Source: Oxalobacteraceae sp. CFBP 13730
GTDB taxonomy: Bacteria; Pseudomonadota; Gammaproteobacteria; Burkholderiales; Burkholderiaceae_D
Reading direction: 5' to 3'
Length of the DNA stretch: 64,000 nt
Assembly: GCA_014841835.1 (NCBI GenBank)
Contig: JACYUQ010000001.1
Coordinates: 62,001 to 126,000 of the forward strand
A program made the translations under genes and the position numbers. The notes under the pieces are model-generated. The model saw only the letters and a list, made by a program, of their open reading frames with translations, was not told the DNA's origin and made no database searches. Below, one piece after another: positions 27,906-34,356 of the stretch (the first letter of the stretch is position 1; each line of letters starts with the position of its first letter).

Positions 27906-27961
27906 TGGCCCGCCCTGAGGGAATCGAACCCCCGACCCACAGCTTAGAAGTCAGATGCTCC
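27906..27961 (-). tRNA. Truncated tRNA-Arg(UCU) 3' fragment, probable attachment site
   Basis: Read on the minus strand, from the anticodon loop CTTCTAA through the T-arm GGTTCGATTCC to the encoded CCA, this is the 3' half of a tRNA-Arg. The D-arm and acceptor 5' strand are missing. The anticodon stem no longer pairs: the 3' side GCTGT is native, but the 5' side TCTGA does not complement it, which places the crossover at the anticodon loop (about 27950). This is the usual remnant left at the distal end of an element integrated into a tRNA 3' end, with the element on the high-coordinate side. Confidence 0.8.
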
Positions 27962-28084
27962 AACGCTTATTTGTGCCAATTAATCAAAACCTTGCAAGCC
28001 CTGGACTGCGCTATTGATTCACTGGTTGTCACCGTATAAGTGCTTGATTAGATTGAAAGTGGTCGCGTTGAATAGCGCAGCAAT

Positions 28085-28341
28085 TCAGTCCTTAAGACGC
28101 GACTGCTCTTGAATCACTGGCTCGTCTTCGAGCATCGTGCGCAGCGAGTCGGCCAGGATGAGCGCGGTTGACGATGAGCCCTGGCGGAAATAGTCGTGCG
28201 TCCGAAGCGCCAGCGCGCGCAGCCGCGCCACCTCCCACAACAGCGCGCGCACGTCGGGCGAGTCGGCGTTGCATTTTGGATTGCGGTCAGGTCGGCCTTG
28301 GTCAGCGCGCGCTTGAACCGCATGGCGGGATTACTGTTCAT
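28085..28341 (-). pseudogene. Frameshifted phage-type hypothetical gene
   Basis: Starts MNSNPAMRFKRALTKADLTAIQ in one frame and continues as NADSPDVRALLWEVARLRAL ... ILADSLRTMLEDEPVIQE in another, ending at 28085. The switch is near 28265. The second half is typical of small helical phage regulatory-region proteins. No function known. A short related piece occurs at 26787-26835. Confidence 0.55.
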
Positions 28342-28427
28342 CCATACAGTGCAGCAGCGGTGGCATGCAGACTGACTAATTTTGGCTTGCCACAGGCGCC
28401 GGCAGCCTGCCCTGCCATACTGAGGTC

Positions 28428-28619
28428 ATGGAAAAAAGAACAGACCACCTCACTGCGACTTATGTCGATCTAGCAGTAAATGTTGCGGCCGTATTTGGAC
28501 TTGAGGCTGGCCTGCGCGTACTGCAAAACACGACGCCTTTGCACGTGGTGCGGCGCGTTCTAAGTGACGGCGGACCTCAACGTCGCGGGGCTGCGCCAGC
28601 CAAGCCTGACAGAGGATAA
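28428..28619 (+). CDS. Small paralogous protein, copy 1 of 4
   Basis: 63 residues with GAGG two bases... upstream of the ATG (TGAGGTCATG). Shared with three further copies in the next 2.3 kb: start ME-x-R-x-D, then VDLA, an alternating hydrophobic run, FGLEAGLRVL, a VxRVL motif and GGP. The middle (residues 14-32) could be one short membrane helix. Its C-terminus differs from the other copies and lacks the rz1-antisense tail. Family unknown to me. Confidence 0.55.
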   Translation: MEKRTDHLTATYVDLAVNVAAVFGLEAGLRVLQNTTPLHVVRRVLSDGGPQRRGAAPAKPDRG

Positions 28620-28621
28620 CT

Positions 28622-28996
28622 ATGAACGATGAGATCGATGACAACCTTGACGAACTGCCGGCTGCGCCACGGGTCGACATTTTGGACGCAGATTTGGTGC
28701 TACTGGAACGGGCCGCGCGCGCGATCGGCGCCTCGCGCCTGGACGTGGTTGATGGCGAGGGCTATGTCAATCTGCACTTCGCCAGCGGGCCGGTCGTGCA
28801 CAGCTGGAATCCGCTCATCTTCGGCGGCGACGCGCTCGACTTGCTCGTTAGGCGCCGACTTCAGGTCTACGTACACGAGCAGGCCACGTTGGCGATGAAT
28901 GCCGATCAGGAATGGGTAAGCGAGCAGCACGGGGACGACGCCGGCGCCGCCACCCGGCGGGCCATCACCCGCGCCGCAGGCGTGGCCGACAACTAG
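28622..28996 (+). CDS. Phage ABA-sandwich-like (DUF2591-type) hypothetical protein
   Basis: 124 residues, starting two bases after copy 1. The motif VVHSWNPLIFGGDALDLLV and the C-terminal AATRRAITRAAG match the WNPLxxDGDALRLAV / ATRRAIxRAA pattern of small phage proteins in Burkholderiales prophages. No function is established. A degenerate rz1 tail follows on the opposite strand three bases after its stop. Confidence 0.6.
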   Translation: MNDEIDDNLDELPAAPRVDILDADLVLLERAARAIGASRLDVVDGEGYVNLHFASGPVVHSWNPLIFGGDALDLLVRRRLQVYVHEQATLAMNADQEWVSEQHGDDAGAATRRAITRAAGVADN

Positions 28997-28998
28997 CA

Positions 28999-29043
28999 CC
29001 CTATTTCGACCAGGCCTTGCCCGTCTTTATGCGGAGCGCCGGA
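28999..29043 (-). repeat. Degenerate rz1 3'-end copy
   Basis: Minus-strand reading gives KTGKAWSK followed by a stop, aligning with the KMVQAWPK end of the prophage Rz1 at 44186. Only about 45 bases are recognisable. It directly follows the ABA-sandwich gene. Confidence 0.5.
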
Positions 29044-29071
29044 CTTTATACCTACGCGATAGTATTGCGAA

Positions 29072-29284
29072 ATGGAAAATCGAATCGATCAACTCACCGC
29101 AATTCATGTCGATTTAGCGGCGGCAGTTGCTGTCGCGTTTGGCTGGTCAGCAGGCGTTGAGGCCGCGCGAGAGCTGAGTATCGCTACCCAAGTCGCGCAA
29201 CGCGTGTTGCTGAAAGGCGGTCCAATGCGCAACGCTACTGCGGCCACGCTTGCACTGTCTTCGCATGGCGCGCCGCGCACTTAG
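29072..29284 (+). CDS. Small paralogous protein, copy 2 of 4
   Basis: 70 residues: MENRIDQLTAIHVDLAAAVAV, FGWSAGVEAA, QRVLLKGGP. It keeps the invariant positions of the family but is the most divergent in the middle. The last 17 residues (ending SSHGAPRT) are encoded antisense to a rz1 tail. Confidence 0.55.
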   Translation: MENRIDQLTAIHVDLAAAVAVAFGWSAGVEAARELSIATQVAQRVLLKGGPMRNATAATLALSSHGAPRT

Positions 29285-29310
29285 CGTACTGGCTCATCAG
29301 CTCGATCGCT
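29235..29310 (-). repeat. rz1 3'-end copy with intact reading to stop
   Basis: The minus strand reads ELMSQYAKCAARHAK then TVQAWPQ and a TAG stop, closely matching the QYATCAARHGKMVQAWPK end of the prophage Rz1. The upstream part of rz1 is absent. It overlaps the 3' end of small-ORF copy 2. Confidence 0.75.
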
Positions 29311-29504
29311 CAGGCCTGCCTTGCATCGTACTTGTCGGCATCTGAACGCTTCACCGCAAGACAATGTACCAACGCACCACTCAGAAGGCTACCGTCGGCC
29401 GCCCAGAGTGTGCCGACCAGACACTACAGTCTTGGTTTTTAAGCAACTTCCATCGAGTGGCGTGATAAACTTGCGCCCTGGATACTCGCTGACTCAACGC
29501 ACCT

Positions 29505-29890
29505 ATGGAAAATTTTCGCTCGAAGCAACGAATTCTTGTAGTTGACGACAACCAAGACGCAGCGGAAATGCTTCAGTTGCTCCTCCAGTTAGAAGGATAC
29601 GAAGTGCGTGTCGCATTCAGCGGGCGTCCGGCCTCTCTGAAGCTGCAAATTTCCTTCCTTACCTGACATGCTCCGATCTCAGCATGCCTGGCATGTCTGG
29701 ATTTGAACTCGCCTCGGCACTGAGATTGAGCAGTCACAGCTGCAACACGTATCTGATAGCAACGACGGGCTTAAGTACAGACGAGAATCTTCGCGAAGTT
29801 AAAGAAGCAGGGTTCGACACTTACTTCATCAAGCCCTTCAATTTCGAAGAATTTATTGCCCATGTGCACTCCGTCTTTGCCAGGGCCTAG
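29505..29890 (+). pseudogene. Single-domain response regulator with a frameshift
   Basis: From ATG 29505 the receiver start is clear (QRILVVDDNQDAAEMLQLLL). The frame breaks near 29650 and the remainder is read one frame over: SDLSMPGMSGFELASALRL with the phosphoacceptor Asp, ATTGLSTDENLREVKEAG and the FIKPFNFEEF lysine motif. Without the indel it would be a receiver-only protein of about 128 residues. It precedes a larger rz1 remnant, as the hybrid kinase precedes the intact rz1. Confidence 0.75.
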
Positions 29891-30015
29891 TTTCTTGGCT
29901 CTCTGAGCTTCAATGCCGCAACACCCGTCAGTACAGTAAGTAGGAAGTCGCGACACAATTGTCGCGTCGCAAAGAACACAGCGTGTGTCACTAAAATACG
30001 TCCAGCGCTGTAACG

Positions 30016-30309
30016 TTACTTGGGCCAGGCCTGCACCGTCTTCGCGTGGCGCGCCGCGCACGCCGCATACTGGACGAGCAACTCGTTCATCCATTCCTGC
30101 CACGAGTCGTAGTCGGGCGCGGCCGGACTCTTGACCACCGGGCACGGCGCCGCCAGCGCGCTATCGAGGGATGCTTTTGTTGGCGCCTTCGATTGCGGCA
30201 TCGAGGTTGCGCATGCGGTCAGTACTAGGCACGCTACCAGCGGGCAAGGGTTCGCACTGCGCAACCCCCTAGTCAGCACGGGCTTCATTTGACTCAAGTC
30301 AACCGTCAC
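30016..30309 (-). pseudogene. Rz/Rz1 spanin remnant (largest rz1-derived copy)
   Basis: Reads LVLTACATSMPQSKAPTK, LDSALAAPCPVV, DYDSWQEWMNELLVQYAAC and ends AARHAKTVQAWPK, about 70% like the prophage Rz1 including the lipobox LTAC. DNA similarity extends into the overlapping rz end (to about 30290) and then stops. The original rz1 start codon is lost through a small indel, although an upstream ATG keeps a 97-codon frame open. It may be an o-spanin relic or, less likely, a working lipoprotein. Confidence 0.7.
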
Positions 30310-30335
30310 CGCGACCGTCGTGCAATCATTCGCAC

Positions 30336-30548
30336 ATGGAAAAGCGATTCGATCGCCTCATGGCTGCATATGTTGATCTGGCTTTCAACGTGTCCGTCTC
30401 ATTTGGGCTGGCTGCTGGGTTGCGTGTGCTGCGCGAGCAGAAAGTCCCTCCCTCGGTGTTGCAGCGGGTGCTAGTCGAGGGCGGGCCGCGTCGTGGCTTT
30501 ACTTGGGCCAGGCTTGAACCGTCTTCGCGTGGCGAGCCGCGCACGTAG
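30336..30548 (+). CDS. Small paralogous protein, copy 3 of 4
   Basis: 70 residues: MEKRFDRLMAAYVDLAFNVS, FGLAAGLRVLRE, LQRVLVEGGPRRG. The hydrophobic centre and the arginine-flanked ends are conserved with the other copies. The C-terminal WARLEPSSRGEPRT is antisense to a rz1 tail. It begins 26 bases after the start of the divergent spanin remnant. Confidence 0.6.
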   Translation: MEKRFDRLMAAYVDLAFNVSVSFGLAAGLRVLREQKVPPSVLQRVLVEGGPRRGFTWARLEPSSRGEPRT

Positions 30549-30575
30549 CGTGTTGCCCCAGCAGCGCGATCACAC
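30499..30575 (-). repeat. rz1 3'-end copy
   Basis: The minus strand reads ALLGQHATCAARHAK then TVQAWPK and a TAA stop. About 77 bases are recognisable; the rest of rz1 is missing. Overlaps the 3' end of small-ORF copy 3. Confidence 0.75.
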
Positions 30576-30666
30576 TGACCCACGCAGCGCATATCCGCGA
30601 TTCAATGCACTCTGCCTAATTTGATTAAGCGGTAAACCTGAGCGCATATCCTCAAATAATCGGCCC

Positions 30667-30885
30667 ATGGAACAACGAACTGACCGCATCACTGCCGTAT
30701 GCGTTGACCTCGCTGTCATCGTCGCCATCACGTTCGGCCTAGATGCCGGTGTGCGCGTGCTGCAGATGCAACATGCGCCGCAGCTGTTTATTCAGGGCGT
30801 GCTCATTTATAGCGGGCCGCGGCGTGGTTCTACTTTGGCTACGCCTGGACCGTCTACGCATAGCGAGCCGCGCGTAATTACTTAG
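30667..30885 (+). CDS. Small paralogous protein, copy 4 of 4
   Basis: 72 residues: MEQRTDRITAVCVDLAVIVA, FGLDAGVRVLQM, GVLIYSGPRRGST. Same layout as copies 1-3, with a C-terminal PSTHSEPRVIT antisense to a decayed rz1 tail. Confidence 0.55.
   Translation: MEQRTDRITAVCVDLAVIVAITFGLDAGVRVLQMQHAPQLFIQGVLIYSGPRRGSTLATPGPSTHSEPRVIT
30830..30875 (-). repeat. Degenerate rz1 3'-end copy
   Basis: The minus strand aligns codon by codon with AARHAKTVQAWPK plus stop but carries two extra stop codons (at the Lys and Trp positions). About 46 bases are left. Confidence 0.6.
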
Positions 30886-30982
30886 TCAGATTTGTTGTCT
30901 AGATTCATTTTGTGAGAGGATGCGCATTTCAAACGCCGAAACGCTATAGCCCTTTTATCAAACTTAATGCGGAGAGCACACG

Positions 30983-31393
30983 ATGGACACTACTACCAAT
31001 CAGGCACGGGGACCCTTGCGCGATTTGAGAACTGAAGGGCATCAGCTCTTAATGATCGGAAACGGTTCGCGGGTTCTCGATAAGGTCGTGAACGGCGCAT
31101 GGCAGTCGGTCTTTGTTGGTCCGGATGGCGGCATGCCGAAAGGCCTCTACGATATTACTGGTGCCGAGAAACCAGCCAAGACTGGCGCAACAAAGTCCTA
31201 TGAAGGTAACGTGCTTCACGTCGACAATAAACATGTATACCAGCTCCAATCCGATGGGAAGGGAAAACCGGGCGTAGTCCGGCATGATCTGGCGTTGTAC
31301 AAGGACCCTCCGACAATCGGAACAATGACAAAGGTCGACTACGTTCGCGGAATCGGTCAAGCCATAGGGCGAGAGAAAACCATGGAACGTTAA
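30983..31393 (+). CDS. KfrB-domain-like protein
   Basis: 136 residues with GGAGAG upstream of ATG. The C-terminal 70 residues (YEGNVLHVDNKHVYQL ... VVRHDLALYKDPPTIGTMT KVDYVRGIGQA) resemble the KfrB domain found in plasmid and conjugative-element proteins, including the GxVLxxDxxHVYQ and RHD motifs. The N-terminus (GHQLLMIGNGSRVLDKVVNG) has no assignment. It stands as a cargo gene ahead of another rz1 tail. Function unknown; domain call is moderate. Confidence 0.6.
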   Translation: MDTTTNQARGPLRDLRTEGHQLLMIGNGSRVLDKVVNGAWQSVFVGPDGGMPKGLYDITGAEKPAKTGATKSYEGNVLHVDNKHVYQLQSDGKGKPGVVRHDLALYKDPPTIGTMTKVDYVRGIGQAIGREKTMER

Positions 31394-31470
31394 CGCTGAA
31401 TCTGTCTTGCACTGATACGTACCCACTCGGGAGCGTTTACGCTAAAGGCGACCGAGACATTGCTATTTTC

Positions 31471-31540
31471 CTTCGGCCAGGCCTGGACCGTCTTCGAGTG
31501 GCGCGCCGCGCACGTAGCGTACTGGTACAGCAGCCGCGCA
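31471..31540 (-). repeat. rz1 3'-end copy lacking its stop
   Basis: The minus strand reads LLYQYATCAARHSKTVQ then AWPK, very close to the prophage Rz1 end, but runs on into ENSNVS because the stop is lost. The stretch 31541-31687 holds a few more rz1-like words (cgtgctatcgag) and nothing else that I can support. Confidence 0.75.
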
Positions 31541-31687
31541 CTCAACCTCCCGGGCACAGCACGGTTGGCGTGCTATCGAGCAGGAAACCCGCGCCATTAG
31601 TGGCAACTTAGAATCGGCCAGCGAGCAGCCCGGCAACGGCGCCAGTACCGGCAACCGCCGGGTCATTACGAGCGCCGCGGCCGAGGT

Positions 31688-32476
31688 CTAGAATAAGCCA
31701 GCAGGTTCAGCAGTACGGTCCCAGCTGTAAATGATGACTTCATTCCGCTCGGCACCACGGCCGCCACCCGCTACCGTATAGGTAATCGGAACGGTGTCCA
31801 TCTGGAAGTTAGCAAAGATTCTGCGTATGTCAGGATGATCGTTCAAGCTGACGATCGCTTTGCCTTTCAAGCGCCCCATCATCGAAGCCATCTTCTCGTA
31901 TTCGTCCAAACCGAAGTCAACGCCATAGCCCGCTGTTTCCCAGTACGGTGGATCGAGGTAGAAAAGCGTATGGGGTCGGTCGTAGCGATCCATCAGCTTG
32001 GCCCAGTCCATGTTTTCGATGTAGGCACCGGACAGACGAAGATGTGCCGCTGACAAATTTTCCTCGATCCGGAGCAGATTGATGGGTGGTGCAGTTGTCG
32101 CTGTTCCCCAAGATTGCCCTTCAACTTTGCCGCCGAAGGCGTGCTGCTGCAGGTAGAAAAAGCGCACCGCACGTTGGATGTCGGTCAGCGTGTCGGGCGG
32201 CGTCTCCTGGTGCCATTTAAACACTTCGCGACTGGCCAGCGCCCACTTGAAATGGCGCACGAACTCTTCAAGGTGGTGCTGTACCACTCGGTACAGGCGT
32301 ACAAGCTCCCCGTTGATGTCATTGATCACCTCGACCTTTGCTGGCGGCCGCAGGAAGTAGAGAGCAGCACCGCCGGCAAACACTTCAACGTAGCAGTCGT
32401 GGACAGGGAACTGAGGAAAGATCTGATCGGCTAGACGTCTTTTGCCACCGAGCCAGGGGATGATTGGATTTGCCAT
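31688..32476 (-). CDS. dam: DNA adenine methylase, D12 class (phage Dam type)
   Basis: 262 residues, usual length for the class. Motif I (WLGGKRRLADQIFP and VEVFAGGAAL), motif IV DPPY (LFYLDPPYWET) and the downstream KGKAIVSLNDHPDIRRIF are present; it transfers methyl from S-adenosylmethionine to adenine N6. The specificity is probably GATC-like but not certain. A perfect SOS box lies 22 bases upstream of the ATG, suggesting expression upon induction. It is the only minus-strand cargo gene of the array and probably of phage origin, for protection from host restriction or as a regulator. Confidence 0.88.
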   Translation of the reverse strand: MANPIIPWLGGKRRLADQIFPQFPVHDCYVEVFAGGAALYFLRPPAKVEVINDINGELVRLYRVVQHHLEEFVRHFKWALASREVFKWHQETPPDTLTDIQRAVRFFYLQQHAFGGKVEGQSWGTATTAPPINLLRIEENLSAAHLRLSGAYIENMDWAKLMDRYDRPHTLFYLDPPYWETAGYGVDFGLDEYEKMASMMGRLKGKAIVSLNDHPDIRRIFANFQMDTVPITYTVAGGGRGAERNEVIIYSWDRTAEPAGLF

Positions 32477-32497
32477 ATTTCTACGAGACCCATTAAA

Positions 32498-32517
32498 TAC
32501 TGTACGGATATACAGTA
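32498..32517 (-). promoter_or_regulatory. LexA-binding SOS box upstream of dam
   Basis: TACTGTACGGATATACAGTA has perfect CTGT-N8-ACAG arms extended to TACTGT/ACAGTA, 22 bases before the dam ATG. It has the same arms as the box upstream of the FAN1-like gene. It is symmetrical, so it could also serve a plus-strand transcript. Confidence 0.8.
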
Positions 32518-32592
32518 TAAGCGATGCGTGATGGAAATTCCCGTGTCCGAGATAAGACAGTATCTAAGCAAACTAGAGCGTCGAAGCGGTGC

Positions 32593-32742
32593 CCTATTTC
32601 GGTTAGGCCTAAACCTTCTTCTCGTGGGGCGCCGCGCAGTAGCGTACTGCCCCAGCAGGTGGATCGCCCAGACCTGCCACGAGTCGCACTCGTCGGTGCC
32701 CGGCGCTCGACTGCCCGGCATCGTAGCCAGCGCACTACCAAG
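32593..32742 (-). repeat. rz1 3'-end copy, about 150 bases, frameshifted
   Basis: The minus strand reads CDSWQVWAIHLLGQYAT, aligning to YDSWQEWMNELLVQYAA, then shifts frame through the AARH block. Farther out, the words for GCP and the LDSAL-like segment are still visible. It extends from next to the dam promoter into the following gene-free region. Confidence 0.7.
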
Positions 32743-32793
32743 CTGAACCTAGTTTCCTTTGCGACAATGTTCGAGTAAGCTTGGGCTGAGAGG

Positions 32794-32813
32794 CCGCTAT
32801 CGGCCAAAAGCGG
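32794..32813. repeat. Dispersed palindromic element
   Basis: CCGCTATCGGCCAAAAGCGG is an imperfect palindrome of the same type as those at 41815 and 44126. The following stretch to 33098 has no supported gene; a minus-strand frame near 32890-33010 with LISKDED resembles a PIN-like toxin fragment but is broken. Confidence 0.5.
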
Positions 32814-33098
32814 ACTGTCGCTGTCCGGCAAGCCCGTAGTAGCGAACCTGTGGGCCAGTTGGTGCCCGTCGGCCGTCGAGAGACGACGGTCTTGGCCAAA
32901 GCGCAGGCAGGGCGTGGCGATGTCGTCTTCATCTTTGCTAATCAGGGTGGTTTTGCCCCGGCATTCAAATGCTGTCTTTCCCAAAAAAGCATGGTCCTGC
33001 AAAATGTTCTGATCGACCATATTGGCGCCATGGCGCGCTAATCAGGGGCGCGCGGCTTGCCGACAACACTTTTTTTCAATGCCAAGGGGACCAGCCAG

Positions 33099-33443
33099 TC
33101 AAACGCCGCAGGGGCGAGCTATCGCCGGCGACCTTGGCCAAGCATCTCGACAAGCTAGCCGTTCGGCGACAGCGCTGTCGGCCATCAGCATCGCGATGCC
33201 GTGGCCAAACGCAACGACCTCGATCCTCACGTTGTCGGCGCCTAGGTCATCCTGCGCATTACAAGTATTGTTGAGCGTCAGATTCCGTTTCATGGGGTTG
33301 GCGTCGCTCCCCTGGAAGACGACCCGCCATGCGGTGGCAGTCCCTGCGGCTGCAGCTCCAGAAAGGGTTCCAAGTGCACCGGGCGCTGCCAGGGCAAGCG
33401 ATTGGGTCACGACCGCCCCGCGCGATGGTGCGTTATTGTCCAT
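33099..33443 (-). pseudogene. DsrE-family protein, C-terminus lost
   Basis: 114 residues. After an alanine-rich export-like start, the sequence WRVVFQGSDANPMKRNLTL, NNTCNAQDDLGADNVRIEVV and AFGHGIAMLMADSAVAERL matches periplasmic DsrE-like proteins. It then departs from the family (RDAWPRSPAIARPCGV), as expected after a frameshift, missing about 45 residues including the usual C-terminal NTM motif. It converges with nothing and sits beside the broken AcfC-like gene. Confidence 0.6.
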
Positions 33444-33536
33444 TTTGTCTAGGAATCGTTACCGCCGCCGTGCGACGCGCTGCACGCGGTACCTGAATAT
33501 ACTGAAACCCGCCGCAGGCCCACAATCCGGCGCTCA

Positions 33537-34309
33537 TTATTTCTGCCAGCCCCACCTGGCAAAGATCGCGCTGCCTTGCGGCGATTGCAGGAATGCGATG
33601 AACTGCTTCGCTTGCGGGTTGGCAGCGCCATGCTCAGTCAACGCCACGCCGGTATCGCGGTAAATCGCATAATCAGGTTCGATTGGCACGACGTCGGCCA
33701 GGCGCGGGTTCGACACCTGCCAGATATTCCAGATAAGCCACGCGTCGATGTCGGTGCGCGCGGTCCAGGTACCGCGCGCGCTCGCGCTGTTGGGTGCGTA
33801 ACTGGCAATATTTGCGCGTACCTTGCGCACCGACTCCATGCTGCCTTTGCGGCCAGCCATGTCTTCCCAGACGCCGTTCTGGCCGGCACCGTTGACCACC
33901 AACAGGCGCACGCCGGGCTGCATCAGGTCGGCCACGCCGCGCAGGTGCTTGGGATTGCCGGGACGCACCAGGATCGCCAGGGGACGCATATATAGCGGGG
34001 TAATGCTTGCCTCCTGTATCTTGCCGCCCATCGCTAACGTAAAGTCCGTCATCATCGTTTCCGAACCGCTGTAGATGATGTCCGCATCCTGTTTTGCGTG
34101 GTCGACCAGCTCGGCGTGGGGCCAGCCGTGACGGTGACTTTGATGCCGTTCGCGTGCTCGAATGCCGCCGCCGCCTCTTTCATCGCAGGAGCCGGTCCAC
34201 CCGGGCCGTACACCAGCAACGGCTGCTGGGCACACGCGATACCAGCGGTGAGCGAGACTGCAACAACAAGGCTGCAGCGCGCCGCGGTCAAATAGTGATG
34301 TGATGTCAT
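33537..34309 (-). pseudogene. AcfC-like extracellular solute-binding protein with a frameshift
   Basis: From ATG 34309 a signal peptide (ending IACAQQ) and the AcfC start (LLVYGPGGPAPAMKEAAA, GIKVTVTAGPTPSW) are in one frame; from about 34115 the rest (DADIIYSGSETMMTDFTLAM, ILVRPGNPKHLRGVADLM, GTWTARTDIDAWLIWNIW) continues in another to 33537. AcfC-type proteins are periplasmic binding proteins, probably for sulphate-like anions. One indel separates the halves. It is immediately downstream of yeiH on the same strand, hinting at a former sulphur-anion module. Confidence 0.8.
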
Positions 34310-34356
34310 GGCGTTTTCTTTCGTTTTTGGAAAATGGATGGCGTACTGCTACGTCC

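Noticed and set aside
27906..27961. Complete functional tRNA-Arg
   Set aside because: D-arm and acceptor 5' strand are missing and the anticodon stem does not pair.
28428..32742. Integron cassette array with attC sites
   Set aside because: The repeated units are recognisable rz1 coding sequence; no core-site RYYYAAC/GTTRRRY pairs in the right symmetry and no integron integrase were seen.
32493..33020. PIN-like (DUF5615-type) toxin fragment with LISKDED
   Set aside because: Only a short motif is convincing and the frame runs through the rz1 remnant and the palindromic repeat, so a gene cannot be supported.
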